DNA of 64,000 bases from Bacillus sp. UNC41MFS5 (lineage in GTDB: Bacteria > Bacillota > Bacilli > Bacillales_B > DSM-18226), in NCBI RefSeq assembly GCF_000686805.1, contig NZ_KK366021.1, forward strand, positions 99,356-163,355, read 5' to 3'. The translations under genes were made by a program, and so were the position numbers. Numbering within the stretch: position 1 is the first letter of the stretch; every line of letters starts with the position of its first letter. Below, in pieces: positions 43,094 to 53,656 of the stretch. The notes beneath the pieces were generated by a model. The model did not search any database. It was not told where the DNA came from and saw nothing but the letters and a program-made list of their open reading frames with translations.

Positions 43094-43130
43094 AAAAACA
43101 GCCAAGCTGTTGGAGTACCACACTTGGCTG
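43094..43130 (-). terminator. Terminator of the MFS transporter gene
   Basis: CAGCCAAG (43099-43106) and CTTGGCTG (43123-43130), followed on the minus strand by TTTTT. It is directly after the stop at 43141. Confidence 0.8.
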
Positions 43131-43140
43131 CATTTTATTT

Positions 43141-44457
43141 TTACTCTTTCAATTCAGGGGGTAATTCTATCCGTTCTACTTTGTTCACGATGAAAATATA
43201 AGATAATGCTCCGATTAACAAGACTGCACCAATAAAGAACAAGGCAGCACTAAAGGAATGCGTTGTACTCAAAATATATCCAACTACAATTGGAATCACG
43301 ATACCGGCCAAGTTACCTGATGTATTAAAGATTCCACCGCTCAATCCAAGGATTTCTTTAGGTGACATATCGCCAACAAGTGTCCAAGTGGCACCAGCCA
43401 TCCCTTTGGCGAAAAAGGCAACCGACATGATCAGCATGATGAGCGCCGCAGAAGAAGTATAGTTAGCCAGGACAATTATACTTGAAAACAAGAATCCGAT
43501 TATAATCGGTGTTTTACGTGCTACACCAAGTGACTTTCCACGCTTTAACAACCAGTCGGAAATATATCCGCCGACAATACCACCTACAAAGGCACCTGCG
43601 TACGGAAGGGAAGCCATAAAGCCAACCTTAAGCATGGACATATGTTTTTCTTGTACAAGATAGGTAGGGAACCAAGTCAAAAAGAACCAAACAATCGTAT
43701 TGAGGCAAAATTGCGCAATATAGATTCCGACCATTTGTCGGTTGGTCAACAGCAGTTTGGCATGAGCCCACCTGATTTTGATTGGTTTATCCCCTGCATT
43801 CGCCAATCCGCCGCCTTCTATAATATAGTCAATTTCTGCCTCATTAGCTTTTGGATGTTTTTTCGGTTCATGGATAAACTTAAACCAAAATAGCGAAACT
43901 ACAATTCCGGCCACCCCTGCAACGATAAAAACCATATGCCAGCTATATTTCTGTAAAAGCCAAGCCAGTATAGGAGTAAACAGAGCAAGTCCAAAATATT
44001 GAGCAGAATTATACACAGATACCGCCCTGCCTCGTTCATTCTGTGGAAACCACATGGCTGTCAATCTGCTATTCCCAGGAAACGAAGGAGCTTCTGCAAC
44101 CCCTACGACAAATCTTAGGATGAATAACATTAGGAATCCGCTAGCCCATCCTTGGAAAAAAGTAAATAATGACCATACAAACAATCCAACTCCATAAACA
44201 ACACGGGCCCCAAAGCGATCCAATAACCATCCGCCTGGGATTTGTAAAAAGGCATATGCCCAGTTAAACGCTGAGAAAGCGATTCCTAGTGACACCGCAT
44301 CCAGCGCAAGATCTTTGCTCATTACAGGTGCAGCAACACTTAGTGCCGAACGGTCAATATAATTGATTGCGGTAGTAATAAATAAAATAACCAAAATAGA
44401 ATAGCGTACATTTGTTTTTTTCGTCATTGCTTTCAATTCTTGTAAGTTAACACTCAT
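43141..44457 (-). CDS. MFS transporter, anion:cation symporter family (GudP/tartrate-like)
   Basis: Twelve-helix transporter of 438 residues. TTAINYIDRSALSVAAPVMSKDL near the N-terminus and GWLLDRFGARVVYGVGLFVWS after helix 2 are signatures of the ACS family that includes glucarate (GudP), galactonate and tartrate carriers. It is divergent from a tartrate/fumarate dehydratase operon with the same operator in both promoters, so uptake of tartrate or a related hydroxy-diacid is the best inference. Confidence 0.85.
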   Translation of the reverse strand: MSVNLQELKAMTKKTNVRYSILVILFITTAINYIDRSALSVAAPVMSKDLALDAVSLGIAFSAFNWAYAFLQIPGGWLLDRFGARVVYGVGLFVWSLFTFFQGWASGFLMLFILRFVVGVAEAPSFPGNSRLTAMWFPQNERGRAVSVYNSAQYFGLALFTPILAWLLQKYSWHMVFIVAGVAGIVVSLFWFKFIHEPKKHPKANEAEIDYIIEGGGLANAGDKPIKIRWAHAKLLLTNRQMVGIYIAQFCLNTIVWFFLTWFPTYLVQEKHMSMLKVGFMASLPYAGAFVGGIVGGYISDWLLKRGKSLGVARKTPIIIGFLFSSIIVLANYTSSAALIMLIMSVAFFAKGMAGATWTLVGDMSPKEILGLSGGIFNTSGNLAGIVIPIVVGYILSTTHSFSAALFFIGAVLLIGALSYIFIVNKVERIELPPELKE

Positions 44458-44686
44458 AAATTTCCCCCCTAAAAGATAGTATTACAAACAAACATTTTGT
44501 TAAGCATTATCTAGGGTGCATTAATTACTTTTTTGGACACTTTATCCAGGTGATCTATTAGACAGATCCCTACTATTACCAATCTCATCTGATAGGAAAG
44601 TTCCTATAAGAAAAAACGATCACCAGATTCTTAACCCCCTCCCATTACATATTCGTATTATTTTTCAGGTGAAAACCCTTACACCA

Positions 44687-44716
44687 ATTATTACTTAACG
44701 TATACATTAATGTCAA
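44687..44716 (-). promoter_or_regulatory. MFS gene promoter with internal operator
   Basis: Minus strand: TTGACA (44716-44711), a 17-bp spacer TTAATGTATACGTTAAG and TAATAAT (44693-44687). The near-palindrome AATGTATACGTT fills the spacer. The same layout appears in the divergent ttdA promoter. Confidence 0.7.
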
Positions 44717-44831
44717 TATATTATTTTTAGTTCCATATACTCATATATTAAAAGACACAAAAAGGACACAATAAATTAAGGGTTTTTGAAGCATCGCTGT
44801 CAAACTTTCTTTTTTAAATTCAAAAAACCTA

Positions 44832-44861
44832 TTGACGTTAACGTATACATTGATTAATAAT
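44832..44861 (+). promoter_or_regulatory. ttdA promoter with internal operator
   Basis: TTGACG (44832-44837), a 17-bp spacer TTAACGTATACATTGAT and TAATAAT (44855-44861). The operator AACGTATACATT is the reverse complement of that in the MFS promoter. A GntR-type regulator is plausible from the TATAC core; its gene is not in this window. Confidence 0.7.
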
Positions 44862-44933
44862 TAACACATAAAGTCAGTCACACCATCACTAAACTAACTG
44901 GGTTACGAACTAACCATAAAAAGGAGAGTTATT

Positions 44934-45845
44934 ATGAACGCTATTATGGAAAAAACACAGCAAAAAGAAAAGATGACTAATCTGATGTCAAAGTTTATAT
45001 CCCTTGTCAGCTACAAACTTCCTGATGATGTGGAAAATAAGCTGAAAGAGCTGAGCGAAGGAGAAGATAATCCTCTTGCAAAAATCATCTATAAAACTAT
45101 GTTTGATAACCAGAAGCTTGCCTTTGAGTTAAAGAGACCTTCATGTCAGGATACAGGCGTTCTTCAGTTTTTTGTGAAATGCGGAGAGAACTTCCCTTTG
45201 ATCGGGCAATTAGAAAGCATTCTAAGAAATAGTGTCTTTCAGTCAACCAAGGAAACACCTTTGCGCCACAATTCTGTAGAGACATTCGATGAGTATAATA
45301 CAGGAAAGAACATCGGGAACGGTTCACCAAGTATCTTCTGGGAGATTGAAGAAGACAGTGACAAAGTGGAAATCTACACTTATATGGCAGGTGGCGGTTG
45401 TACCCTTCCTGGAGTAGCAACAGTTCTAATGCCCGGTGAAGGCTATGAAGGCGTAGTAAAGTTTGTTCTTGATCGCATGACAAGTTATGGACTTAACGCC
45501 TGCCCTCCACTTCTTGTAGGTGTTGGCGTCGGTACTTCTGTTGAAACAGCGGCATTAAATTCAAAATTAGCCCTTATGAGACCTGTTGGAAGTCAAAATG
45601 AAAATGAAAATGCTGCTAAGATGGAAAAACTTCTTGAAGATGGAATTAACGCGATTGGCCTTGGACCTCAAGGACTTAAGGGTTCTAAATCCGTCATGGG
45701 TGTAAACGTTGTCAATACGGCAAGACATCCTTCTACGATTGGAGTTGCAGTTAATACCGGATGCTGGTCCCATAGAAGAGGAAAGATCACATTTGACAGT
45801 AATTTAAACTATGAAATTAGTACTCACGAGGGGGTAACACTATGA
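44934..45845 (+). CDS. ttdA: Two-subunit class I hydro-lyase, alpha subunit (tartrate dehydratase/fumarase type)
   Basis: Alpha subunit of an iron-sulfur hydro-lyase that dehydrates L-tartrate to oxaloacetate or malate to fumarate. It has 303 residues. The 4Fe-4S ligands are recognisable as Cys71 (RPSCQDTG), Cys190 ([11 protein letters not shown]) and Cys277 ([10 protein letters not shown]). The split alpha/beta arrangement with a diacid transporter and no TCA neighbours favours TtdA over a housekeeping fumarase, but the sequence alone cannot separate them. Its stop overlaps the beta-subunit start by 4 bp (ATGA). Confidence 0.82.
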   Translation: MNAIMEKTQQKEKMTNLMSKFISLVSYKLPDDVENKLKELSEGEDNPLAKIIYKTMFDNQKLAFELKRPSCQDTGVLQFFVKCGENFPLIGQLESILRNSVFQSTKETPLRHNSVETFDEYNTGKNIGNGSPSIFWEIEEDSDKVEIYTYMAGGGCTLPGVATVLMPGEGYEGVVKFVLDRMTSYGLNACPPLLVGVGVGTSVETAALNSKLALMRPVGSQNENENAAKMEKLLEDGINAIGLGPQGLKGSKSVMGVNVVNTARHPSTIGVAVNTGCWSHRRGKITFDSNLNYEISTHEGVTL

Positions 45846-46453
45846 GTAAGAAAGTATTAACAACACCTATAAAAGATGAAGATCTTAAGGATATCCGAAT
45901 CGGAGACATTATCTACCTAACGGGCACAATTGTTACTTGCAGGGATGTTGCCCACAGAAGACTCATTGAAGAAAAAATTCCATTGCCTGTAGACCTTAGG
46001 GGGAAAGCTATTTTCCATGCTGGTCCAATTGTTAGAGATCTTGGAAATGAACAATACGAGATCGTCTCTATTGGCCCTACAACCAGTATGAGAATGGAAA
46101 AGTTTGAAAAGGAATTTATCGAAGAAACAGGTGTTAAGCTCATTGTTGGAAAAGGTGGAATGGGGAAGAACACTGAAGAAGGCTGTAAGACTCACAAAGC
46201 ACTGCACCTCGTTTTTCCAGCCGGAAATGCCGTTTTTGCGGCAACAAAGGTTGAAGAAATTAAAGAAGTACACTGGAAAGACCTTGGCATGCCTGAATCT
46301 CTTTGGGTCTGTGAAGTGAATGAGTTCGGTCCACTGATTGTTTCCATTGACGCAGAAGGAAATAACGTCTTTGAAGAAAATAAGGTGGAGTTCAATAAAA
46401 AGAAGGACGAACAAATTGAGTTAATCAGCCAGCAGGTAAGATTCATCAAGTAA
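45842..46453 (+). CDS. ttdB: Class I hydro-lyase, beta subunit (tartrate dehydratase/fumarase type)
   Basis: Beta subunit, 203 residues. [63 protein letters not shown] and the later [16 protein letters not shown] are conserved in TtdB/FumA C-terminal domains, forming the substrate side of the active site. Translationally coupled to ttdA by ATGA. The next gene follows at 57 bp. Confidence 0.84.
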   Translation: MSKKVLTTPIKDEDLKDIRIGDIIYLTGTIVTCRDVAHRRLIEEKIPLPVDLRGKAIFHAGPIVRDLGNEQYEIVSIGPTTSMRMEKFEKEFIEETGVKLIVGKGGMGKNTEEGCKTHKALHLVFPAGNAVFAATKVEEIKEVHWKDLGMPESLWVCEVNEFGPLIVSIDAEGNNVFEENKVEFNKKKDEQIELISQQVRFIK

Positions 46454-46510
46454 TTTCTCTATAACATTATATCTTTTGGATATTTTATCTATAGATGGAG
46501 ATGGTTTGGT

Positions 46511-47314
46511 ATGGTAATGCAGGTACTACAAAAAACACAAACGATAGTTCGCTATCAGAATGATCACGATGAAGTATATTACGGAATTGTTGAGGATGAT
46601 GAAATTTTACAGTTGTCTAGTAATTTTACTGAAGTTCTAAACAATGAACTAAAATTTGATGGCGTAAGAGTTAAATATAGTGACGTGAAAATTTTAGAGC
46701 CTGTAGCACCCTCAAAAGTGGTTAATTTCGGCTGGACATATGCTGCACATGCAAAAGAAACTGGAGGGAAGGCCAATCTCAAAGAACCGTTTTTGTTTTT
46801 AAAGCCGGCATCTTCCTTGATTCCAGATCAAGGGGAAATCATTCTTCCTTCAAGTGATTTAACCAAGCAGGTGGAATTGGAAGGCGAAGTGGCACTTGTT
46901 ATTGGTAAGCGCGGCAAAAATATAAAAGAAGAAGAGGCATTGGATTATGTTTTTGGCTGTACGATATTTAATGATGTAACGGCAAGAGATCTGACAAAAA
47001 AGGATCCCCAGTTTACACGAGGCAAGGGGTTTGACACTTTTGGTCCATTAGGTCCGTGTATCGTGACGGGTATAGATCCAACTAATTTGCAAATAGTTAC
47101 AACCTTAAACGGAAAAGTCGTACAAGATGGTAATACGAATCAGATGTCACTTTCAATCCCTTACCTCATCAGCTGGATTTCACAGGTTATGACACTGGAG
47201 CCAGGTGATGTATTGGCTACTGGTTCACCTTCCGGCAGTTGTCCAATGAAGTCAGGTGACATTGTTTCTGTGGAAGTAGAGAATATTGGGAAACTATGTA
47301 ATTATGTAATATAG
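46511..47314 (+). CDS. Fumarylacetoacetate hydrolase family protein
   Basis: A 267-residue FAH-fold enzyme. VNFGWTYAAHAKETG, the metal ligands in VELEGEVALVIGKRGKN, GCTIFNDVTARDL, FTRGKGFDTFGPLGPCIV and DVLATGSPSGSCPMKSGDIVSVEVENIG form the classical Mg-binding core. Relatives include oxaloacetate tautomerases/decarboxylases and hydratases. Following a tartrate-type dehydratase that yields enol-oxaloacetate, a tautomerase or decarboxylase role is attractive but inferred. Third gene of the operon. Confidence 0.82.
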   Translation: MVMQVLQKTQTIVRYQNDHDEVYYGIVEDDEILQLSSNFTEVLNNELKFDGVRVKYSDVKILEPVAPSKVVNFGWTYAAHAKETGGKANLKEPFLFLKPASSLIPDQGEIILPSSDLTKQVELEGEVALVIGKRGKNIKEEEALDYVFGCTIFNDVTARDLTKKDPQFTRGKGFDTFGPLGPCIVTGIDPTNLQIVTTLNGKVVQDGNTNQMSLSIPYLISWISQVMTLEPGDVLATGSPSGSCPMKSGDIVSVEVENIGKLCNYVI

Positions 47315-47328
47315 TATTTTATTAACCA

Positions 47329-47375
47329 GGGCTGCAGCGGATTTCTTGAAAATCTCTGCAGCCCTTTACTTTTTG
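47329..47375 (+). terminator. Terminator of the ttdAB-FAH operon
   Basis: GGGCTGCAG (47329-47337) and CTGCAGCCC (47356-47364), followed by TTTACTTTTT. Confidence 0.85.
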
Positions 47376-47454
47376 GTTCACTTATTTAGGCATAGATCGG
47401 ATAATTTGTAATATTTCACTAAGGCTTACAACTTAATTTTAAAAAAACAAATAG

Positions 47455-47490
47455 TCAAGTATTGTTATATAAACCTATAACAATACTTGA
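47455..47490. terminator. Terminator of the iolE-iolT-iolG operon
   Basis: TCAAGTATTGTTATA (47455-47469) and TATAACAATACTTGA (47476-47490) form a perfect 15-bp stem. On the minus strand a T-rich run (TATTTGTTTTTTT) follows; the plus strand has CCAAAAAA, so the main direction is minus. Confidence 0.8.
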
Positions 47491-47520
47491 CCAAAAAACT
47501 ACCTAATCCTGTTCAAAAAA

Positions 47521-48597
<1,077 letters not shown>

Positions 48598-48599
48598 CT

Positions 48600-48613
48600 A
48601 GACAACGCTTTCA
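48600..48613 (-). promoter_or_regulatory. cre-like site between iolT and iolG
   Basis: On the minus strand TGAAAGCGTTGTCT matches the cre consensus TGWAANCGNTNWCA except the last base. It lies 45 bp upstream of iolG, inside the iolT-iolG gap. Could mediate catabolite roadblock of the distal gene. Confidence 0.5.
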
Positions 48614-48653
48614 TTTAATAGTTAATTCATCATTCAATCATTGTTTTATAAGA

Positions 48654-50081
48654 TTATTGATTGGAAGCTTGTTGTTGACTTTCTTGTCCATAGTTACGGA
48701 AATAACTTTCTAACTGCTCAAGTGACTTTCCTCTTGTCTCTGGCAAAATTTTATTCACAAATATAATGGCGGCAATTCCACACACAGCGAAAATGAAGAA
48801 GGTGATCGATAAGCCCACTGCACTAAGTAATATTGGGAAAAATAACCCAACAAGGAAGTTTGTGATCCATAAGCAGAAAACCGTAACACCCATTCCAAGT
48901 CCGCGTAATTTTTGCGGGAAGATTTCCGATAACATTAGCCAGGTGACCGGAGAAATAGCTCCCTGTTGGAATGCAAGGAAGGTAACAGTCAAACTGAGAA
49001 CAACAAACGGAAGTGCTGGAGATCCCTTAAGTACAAACGAGAATAAACCAATTAAGGCAAGAGCTGCTGTTGTTCCCGTCAATCCAGCAATAAGCATCGG
49101 ACGTCGACCAATTCTTCCTAAAAGCCAGATCCCGACAATAGTTGCTACTACTGAGATGACACCATTAGCAATATTCCCGATCAGTGCTGCATTAGTTGAA
49201 AAACCTGATTTTTGAAGAATTTGAGTACCATAATACATGATGGAATTAACACCTGTTATTTGTTGTACAATCGCAATACCAATTCCAATCCCGATAATCC
49301 GGCGGACCCATGGTACATTTAAATCCTTAAATGTTGCATGCTGCGTCCCTGACTCTTGATCAATATTATTTTTAATCTCATCAAGTTCCGATTGGGCACG
49401 GTTTGCTTCACGTATTTCTTTAAGGACTCTTAGTGCATCCCCCAGTTTTCCTTTTGATGCCAGCCAGCGCGGGCTCTCTGGAACCGCTAACATTCCAAAC
49501 CATAAGACCACAGCCGGAAGTGAAGCAATCACTAACATATAACGCCAAACATGTGAAACCCCTTCACCAAACGTATTTCCAAGAATGGCATTAAATACAA
49601 ACGCTAACAGTTGACCGGAAACAATCATTAATTCGTTCTGGGTAACCATCCTTCCCCGCATCTCAGCCGGAGACATTTCCGCTAAAAAAGATGGCACCAT
49701 TACGGATGCAGCCCCTACCGCTAAGCCCAGTAAGAATCGGAAGACAATCATCACACCAGCAGACGGTGAAAGGGTACATCCTATTGCTGCTATAAAGAAT
49801 AGTAATGCGAGATTAAGAATCATTTTGCGGCGGCCAAAACGATCTGATAAACGCCCACCAAATACTGATCCAAGTGCCGCCCCGAAAAGAAGTGAACTTG
49901 TAACGAGACCTTCAGTAGCCGGTGTTAGATTTAGCTGGTCCGGTTTAGCCATAAATGGCAATGCTCCGTTGATAACACCTGTGTCATATCCGAAGAGAAG
50001 TCCTCCGAAAGTGGATATAACTGTAATCTTCTTTAAAGCCTTTTTGTAATCTCGTGGTTTTTCAATCGCCTGATTACTCAT
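48654..50081 (-). CDS. iolT: Inositol/sugar:proton symporter (sugar porter MFS, IolT-like)
   Basis: Twelve-helix sugar porter of 475 residues. [89 protein letters not shown] and [11 protein letters not shown] are all diagnostic, and overall it resembles B. subtilis IolT closely. It lies between iolE and iolG. One of three IolT-like paralogs in the window. Confidence 0.9.
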   Translation of the reverse strand: MSNQAIEKPRDYKKALKKITVISTFGGLLFGYDTGVINGALPFMAKPDQLNLTPATEGLVTSSLLFGAALGSVFGGRLSDRFGRRKMILNLALLFFIAAIGCTLSPSAGVMIVFRFLLGLAVGAASVMVPSFLAEMSPAEMRGRMVTQNELMIVSGQLLAFVFNAILGNTFGEGVSHVWRYMLVIASLPAVVLWFGMLAVPESPRWLASKGKLGDALRVLKEIREANRAQSELDEIKNNIDQESGTQHATFKDLNVPWVRRIIGIGIGIAIVQQITGVNSIMYYGTQILQKSGFSTNAALIGNIANGVISVVATIVGIWLLGRIGRRPMLIAGLTGTTAALALIGLFSFVLKGSPALPFVVLSLTVTFLAFQQGAISPVTWLMLSEIFPQKLRGLGMGVTVFCLWITNFLVGLFFPILLSAVGLSITFFIFAVCGIAAIIFVNKILPETRGKSLEQLESYFRNYGQESQQQASNQ

Positions 50082-50108
50082 ATGCTCCCTCCCCAGGGTT
50101 CGTTTTTT

Positions 50109-51023
50109 TTAACCTGTAATCAATGAACCATTTTCTAACGGAATTAATTCTTCATTAATGTAATTACGGGCTTTCAACGCATACTCCAACGGATGTGCAA
50201 CTGAGGGGTCTTGTTCTGCTTCAATGACAATCCAGCCTGAATAATTCGTTTCCAAAAGCTGCTTGTATACTTCTGTAAAATCAATGCAGCCATCACCAGG
50301 AACGGTAAACATTCCTGCCAAAAAGGATTGTAAGAAGGACTTTCCTTCTTTATCACATTGTTCTTTTACCGCTGGACGCACATCTTTAAAATGAACGTGA
50401 TGAATACGATTGATATGGCTAGTTAATAGAGTCATATAATCAGCATCGGATACAAAGATATGACCGGTATCATACAGCAAATGAACGTGATTCGGATCCG
50501 TGTTTTCCATCAGACGATTAATTTCGGCTAATGTTTGTACGCCCGTCCCCATATGATGGTGAAAAACTAGCTTCAAATCATATTCTTCAGCAATTTTTCC
50601 TAATTCATCGAGTCCCTGGCATAACTGATCCCATTCTTTATCTGTGAAGGATGGTTTTTCTTTGAAGACATTCTTCTCTGTACCTTGAATACTATAGGTT
50701 TGTTCTGATACAACAGCAACAGCTGCGTTAACCGCTTTCAAATACTCGCAATGTTTATGGAAAGCTTGCGATGCTGCTTCCACACCGTCGCGAATAATAA
50801 AACTGCTAAACCATTGTCCGGCAATTTTCAAATTGCGAAGTTGAAGCTCTTTGTTCAATACTTTAGGTTCTGGAAAAAAGCCGCCAACTTCTGTTCCCTC
50901 AAAGCCTGCTACTACAATATCACTTAGTAAGTGGGACAAGGTATTTTCTGCCCCAATTTCCGGGATGTCATCATTGCGCCAACCAATTGGAGCAATCCCC
51001 CATGAGATTTTTTTATTTTCCAT
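50109..51023 (-). CDS. iolE: 2-keto-myo-inositol dehydratase
   Basis: TIM-barrel (xylose isomerase-like) dehydratase converting 2-keto-myo-inositol to the trione in the second step of inositol catabolism. The 304 residues begin [24 protein letters not shown] and carry [40 protein letters not shown] and [11 protein letters not shown], the metal-binding pattern of IolE. First gene of the iolE-iolT-iolG operon. Partner genes iolB, C, D, A and J are not in the window. Confidence 0.92.
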   Translation of the reverse strand: MENKKISWGIAPIGWRNDDIPEIGAENTLSHLLSDIVVAGFEGTEVGGFFPEPKVLNKELQLRNLKIAGQWFSSFIIRDGVEAASQAFHKHCEYLKAVNAAVAVVSEQTYSIQGTEKNVFKEKPSFTDKEWDQLCQGLDELGKIAEEYDLKLVFHHHMGTGVQTLAEINRLMENTDPNHVHLLYDTGHIFVSDADYMTLLTSHINRIHHVHFKDVRPAVKEQCDKEGKSFLQSFLAGMFTVPGDGCIDFTEVYKQLLETNYSGWIVIEAEQDPSVAHPLEYALKARNYINEELIPLENGSLITG

Positions 51024-51054
51024 CGTTTAACCTTCTTCCTTTTAAAGTAGGACT

Positions 51055-51069
51055 GTTTAACCGGTTGAC
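51055..51069. promoter_or_regulatory. Candidate operator upstream of iolE
   Basis: GTTTAACCGGTTGAC is a near-perfect palindrome centred on AACCGGTT, about 30 bp upstream of the iolE start. LacI-family and AraC-family sites can both look like this; the binding protein is unknown. Confidence 0.4.
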
Positions 51070-51221
51070 CTTATTTTATAAATTATGGAGAATCGATGTA
51101 TTATAGAAAATTGCTATCAAATTCTCAATTCTTGCTAAACTTTTATAAAGTTATCAAAAATTAACAAAAAGATATCCACATAAATGGATATCTTTTTAAA
51201 AATATGCTCTATCAAATTGGG

Positions 51222-51356
51222 CTGTTGATCTCCGCTCCAGGCGCTCAGCAAACCCGCGGGCGTGCCGGAGAGCCTCCTCGGCGCTGATAGCGCCTGTGGG
51301 GTCTCCCCTGCCCCGTACTCCCGCAGGAGTCGAGCACCTTCCGCTCCAATCAACAG
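51222..51356. repeat. GC-rich 135-bp dispersed intergenic repeat
   Basis: The element begins CTGTTGAT and ends ATCAACAG, terminal inverted repeats continued by TCCGCTCC/GGAGCGGA pairs, with internal hairpin-forming segments (GGCGCTGATAGCGCC, ACTCCCGCAGGAGT). Its GC content is far above its surroundings. I recognise this type as a dispersed intergenic repeat found widely in Bacillus genomes. No transposase is encoded. Confidence 0.75.
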
Positions 51357-51402
51357 GGGTAAAAAACAACAATATCTTTTAACATAACCTAAAATAGATA
51401 AT

Positions 51403-52269
51403 TTAAAAACAAAGTTTTCTAAACTTTCCGGGAGTGATGCCCCCAGTAGATTGGGAGAACACTCTAATAAAATGGCCAATACTATTAAATCCGCAATCCA
51501 TGCTTATTTGCTCGATGGAAAGATTGGTTTCTACCAATTGATTCTTCGCTTGGATCAATCTGTAATTTAGTACATATTGGTGAGGGCTGGTTCCTATGTA
51601 CTTTTTAAACGTACGACAAAAATGATAGGTACTTAAATTGGATATTTCACTCAGCTGGTCGACGGAAATTTTAGATGAATAATTCTCACTTATATAAGTC
51701 AGTACAGCCTGAATTTCGGTGGGTACTGCCTTTGCAACGTTTGCACCTCTGTTTTCAAACGTATTCCGGGTGCTCTCTACTAAATTACCAAGCAGTTTAT
51801 AAATTTCTAGGGATATTGTAAAGTCAATTTCCTGGTTCGATGCGATTAGGGATAAAATATTGGGAATATTATTTTGTTCACTCGTCAGCCTAAACGTGCA
51901 GCCCTTTCTTTTGTATAACTCGTTATACATAGCTTGTGTGTGACTACCTGTAAAGTGAATAAATTGGAAGGTCGTTTCTTCCAATGCATAGTAGTTATTT
52001 TTTTCTTTACAATCTAGAAGAACAATATCATCTTTCGAGGCTACAAATGATTGGTCAAGATAGTGGAACTGCATCGATCCTTTTTTTATAAAAAAAATGA
52101 TAAAGGAGTTCATGTAATCACGAGTAATACTGTAAGGAACCTCTACTATATATTCACCGCCCCATAGGACATAATGATATAATTCTTTCGTTAAAGCGGA
52201 AGGTTCATAAAAATATAATCCCTTTTTTGACCTGATGCCCGGTTCTACTTTTGGAATATAGAAATTCAC
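51403..52269 (-). CDS. AraC family transcriptional regulator
   Basis: A 288-residue regulator with an N-terminal cupin-like sensor and a C-terminal AraC DNA-binding domain: two helix-turn-helix motifs, KISVDQLSEISNLSTYHFCRTFKKYIGTSPHQYV and LSIEQISMDCGFNSIGHFIRVFSQSTGGITPGKFR. The GTG giving MNFYIPKVEPG, preceded by GAGAGGTG, is preferred to a much longer ORF. It is divergent from iolI and flanks the iolE operon, so control of inositol genes is likely in place of the DeoR-type IolR. Confidence 0.85.
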   Translation of the reverse strand: MNFYIPKVEPGIRSKKGLYFYEPSALTKELYHYVLWGGEYIVEVPYSITRDYMNSFIIFFIKKGSMQFHYLDQSFVASKDDIVLLDCKEKNNYYALEETTFQFIHFTGSHTQAMYNELYKRKGCTFRLTSEQNNIPNILSLIASNQEIDFTISLEIYKLLGNLVESTRNTFENRGANVAKAVPTEIQAVLTYISENYSSKISVDQLSEISNLSTYHFCRTFKKYIGTSPHQYVLNYRLIQAKNQLVETNLSIEQISMDCGFNSIGHFIRVFSQSTGGITPGKFRKLCF

Positions 52270-52541
52270 TTTTTCACCTCTCACCTTATTGTAAACACTA
52301 ACATTACTAAATATAGTATATTTTATCCTGACCCAAAAGTAATGGTCCATTTTTAGGAACTTTTCAACTATTCTATATTCTTTGAGTATCGTGCAAAGCA
52401 TTAATTCATAACCAAAAGTTATCAACTAAATTATAAAATAGCACCAAAACACAATTTTAGAGCAAGATTATATAGAGTAAATAAAGAAAATTTCTATTAA
52501 ACTGAAATCGCATACATAAGTTGAAAAATGGAGGTTTACCA

Positions 52542-53405
52542 ATGAAATTATCATTTAATGAAGGAACAACATTCGAAAGTGCTTCTCTTCAACAGAATTT
52601 AGAGTATTGTGAAAAACACGGTTACGATTTTATCGAAATTCGTTCAATTGATCAGTTAAAAGATTATCTTAAAGAATATACATTAGATGATTTAAAAGCC
52701 TATTTTGATACCCATCATCTTAAACCACTTTCATTGAACGCATTATGCTTTTTTAATAACCGTACGAAAGAAGACGAAGAGAAGATTATTGAGGAATTCA
52801 AAGAATACTTGGAGATTTGTAAAAAAATAGATTGTCCATATATTTGCGTGGTACCATCTAATATCGATGTGACGGAAAAAGGAAAAACATTGACGGAAGA
52901 AGTAAATGCAAGTTGTATTCGAGTTTTAACTCATCTATCTAATTTAGCTGAACCATACGGAGTAAAGATTGCGATTGAGTTTATCGGCATTCAGGAAAAT
53001 ACAGTTAACACATTCGCACAAGCATACAGTATTGTAAAAGCGGTTGATCGAAATAATGTGGGTCTCGTGTATGATACTTTCCAATTTACTGGAATGGGGT
53101 CAAGATTAGAAGATGTAACAGATGAAACAGCTGATAAATTGTTTATCTTCCATATCAATGATGTTGAAGATTATCCGATTGGCCAAATGCGTGATAGTGA
53201 CAGAGTATGGCCTGGGCACGGTGTTATTGATTTAGAAGCGCATTTGAAAAGATTAAAAGAATTGAATTATGATTTTGTCGTATCCGTTGAATTATTCAGA
53301 CCAGAATATTATCAAATGGATCCTGAAGAAGTCATAAAAAAAGCAAAAGAAACAACCTTGGAAGTATTGGAAAAGTACTACTTTAATCAAGCTATTTATA
53401 ATTAA
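52542..53405 (+). CDS. iolI: 2-keto-myo-inositol isomerase
   Basis: TIM-barrel isomerase interconverting 2-keto-myo-inositol and 1-keto-D-chiro-inositol. 287 residues from the ATG at 52542 (GGAGG 7 bases before). MKLSFNEGTTFE, CEKHGYDFIEIRSIDQLKDYLK, LALNAL-like SLNALCFFNNRT, PYGVKIAIEFIG, NVGLVYDTFQF and VWPGHGVIDLEAHL, SVELFRPEYY match B. subtilis IolI closely. Monocistronic, separate from the iolE operon. Confidence 0.92.
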   Translation: MKLSFNEGTTFESASLQQNLEYCEKHGYDFIEIRSIDQLKDYLKEYTLDDLKAYFDTHHLKPLSLNALCFFNNRTKEDEEKIIEEFKEYLEICKKIDCPYICVVPSNIDVTEKGKTLTEEVNASCIRVLTHLSNLAEPYGVKIAIEFIGIQENTVNTFAQAYSIVKAVDRNNVGLVYDTFQFTGMGSRLEDVTDETADKLFIFHINDVEDYPIGQMRDSDRVWPGHGVIDLEAHLKRLKELNYDFVVSVELFRPEYYQMDPEEVIKKAKETTLEVLEKYYFNQAIYN

Positions 53406-53408
53406 TCG

Positions 53409-53455
53409 AAAGGCATAAAGGATCTTTTGTAGAAAAAGTCCTTTATGCCTTTTTT
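53409..53455 (+). terminator. Terminator of iolI
   Basis: AAAGGCATAAAGGA and TCCTTTATGCCTTT form a long stem with T residues following. Confidence 0.85.
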
Positions 53456-53656
53456 AATTACCATTCATTCTATAAAACTCACAGATCCGTTAACGTACAT
53501 GTAAAAAAAGAGAAATATTGAGAATAATTCATATTTACACGCTTTCATTATAAATGTTAGCGTTTTTTTCATGCATGTTTTCGTTTTCATCACGATTGCT
53601 AAAGGGACTCACAAGGTACAATATTAAATTAACCAATTTATTCCTAGGGAGGAATC

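Larger units (their letters stand above)
42755..43140. other. 386-bp spacer holding two terminators
   Basis: Between mqo and the MFS gene, both on the minus strand. It holds two terminator hairpins near the MFS stop and the mqo 5' region (a G-poor, very AT-rich stretch at 42850-42920). No gene is seen. Confidence 0.5.
44458..44933. promoter_or_regulatory. Divergent regulatory region of the dicarboxylate locus
   Basis: A 476-bp intergenic region between the MFS gene and ttdA. It holds two outward-facing promoters, each with the motif GTATAC flanked by TTAAC/TTAAT in the spacer (details in the two promoter entries). Nothing else coding is seen. Confidence 0.7.
51024..51402. other. 379-bp region upstream of iolE with an operator-like palindrome and a GC-rich repeat
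   Basis: Holds the palindromic GTTTAACCGGTTGAC at 51055-51069 (possible iolE operator) and the 135-bp GC-rich repeat at 51222-51356. A minus-strand ORF across the repeat is not credible as a gene. Confidence 0.6.

Noticed and set aside
45917..46414. 165-codon minus-strand ORF antisense to ttdB
   Set aside because: Shadow of a strongly conserved gene with ATGA coupling to ttdA.
48766..49215. Plus-strand ORF antisense to iolT, with similar ones at 57056-57526, 60026-60613 and 61028-61453
   Set aside because: They mirror each other only because the three antisense genes are IolT paralogs; none has a credible ribosome binding site.
51135..51479. 114-codon minus-strand ORF over the region upstream of iolE
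   Set aside because: It reads straight through the GC-rich repeat and overlaps the AraC gene end; no ribosome binding site or conserved protein pattern.
53534..53547. cre-like sequence between iolI and the small gene at 53657
   Set aside because: Two mismatches to the consensus at conserved positions; no nearby catabolic gene start to justify it.
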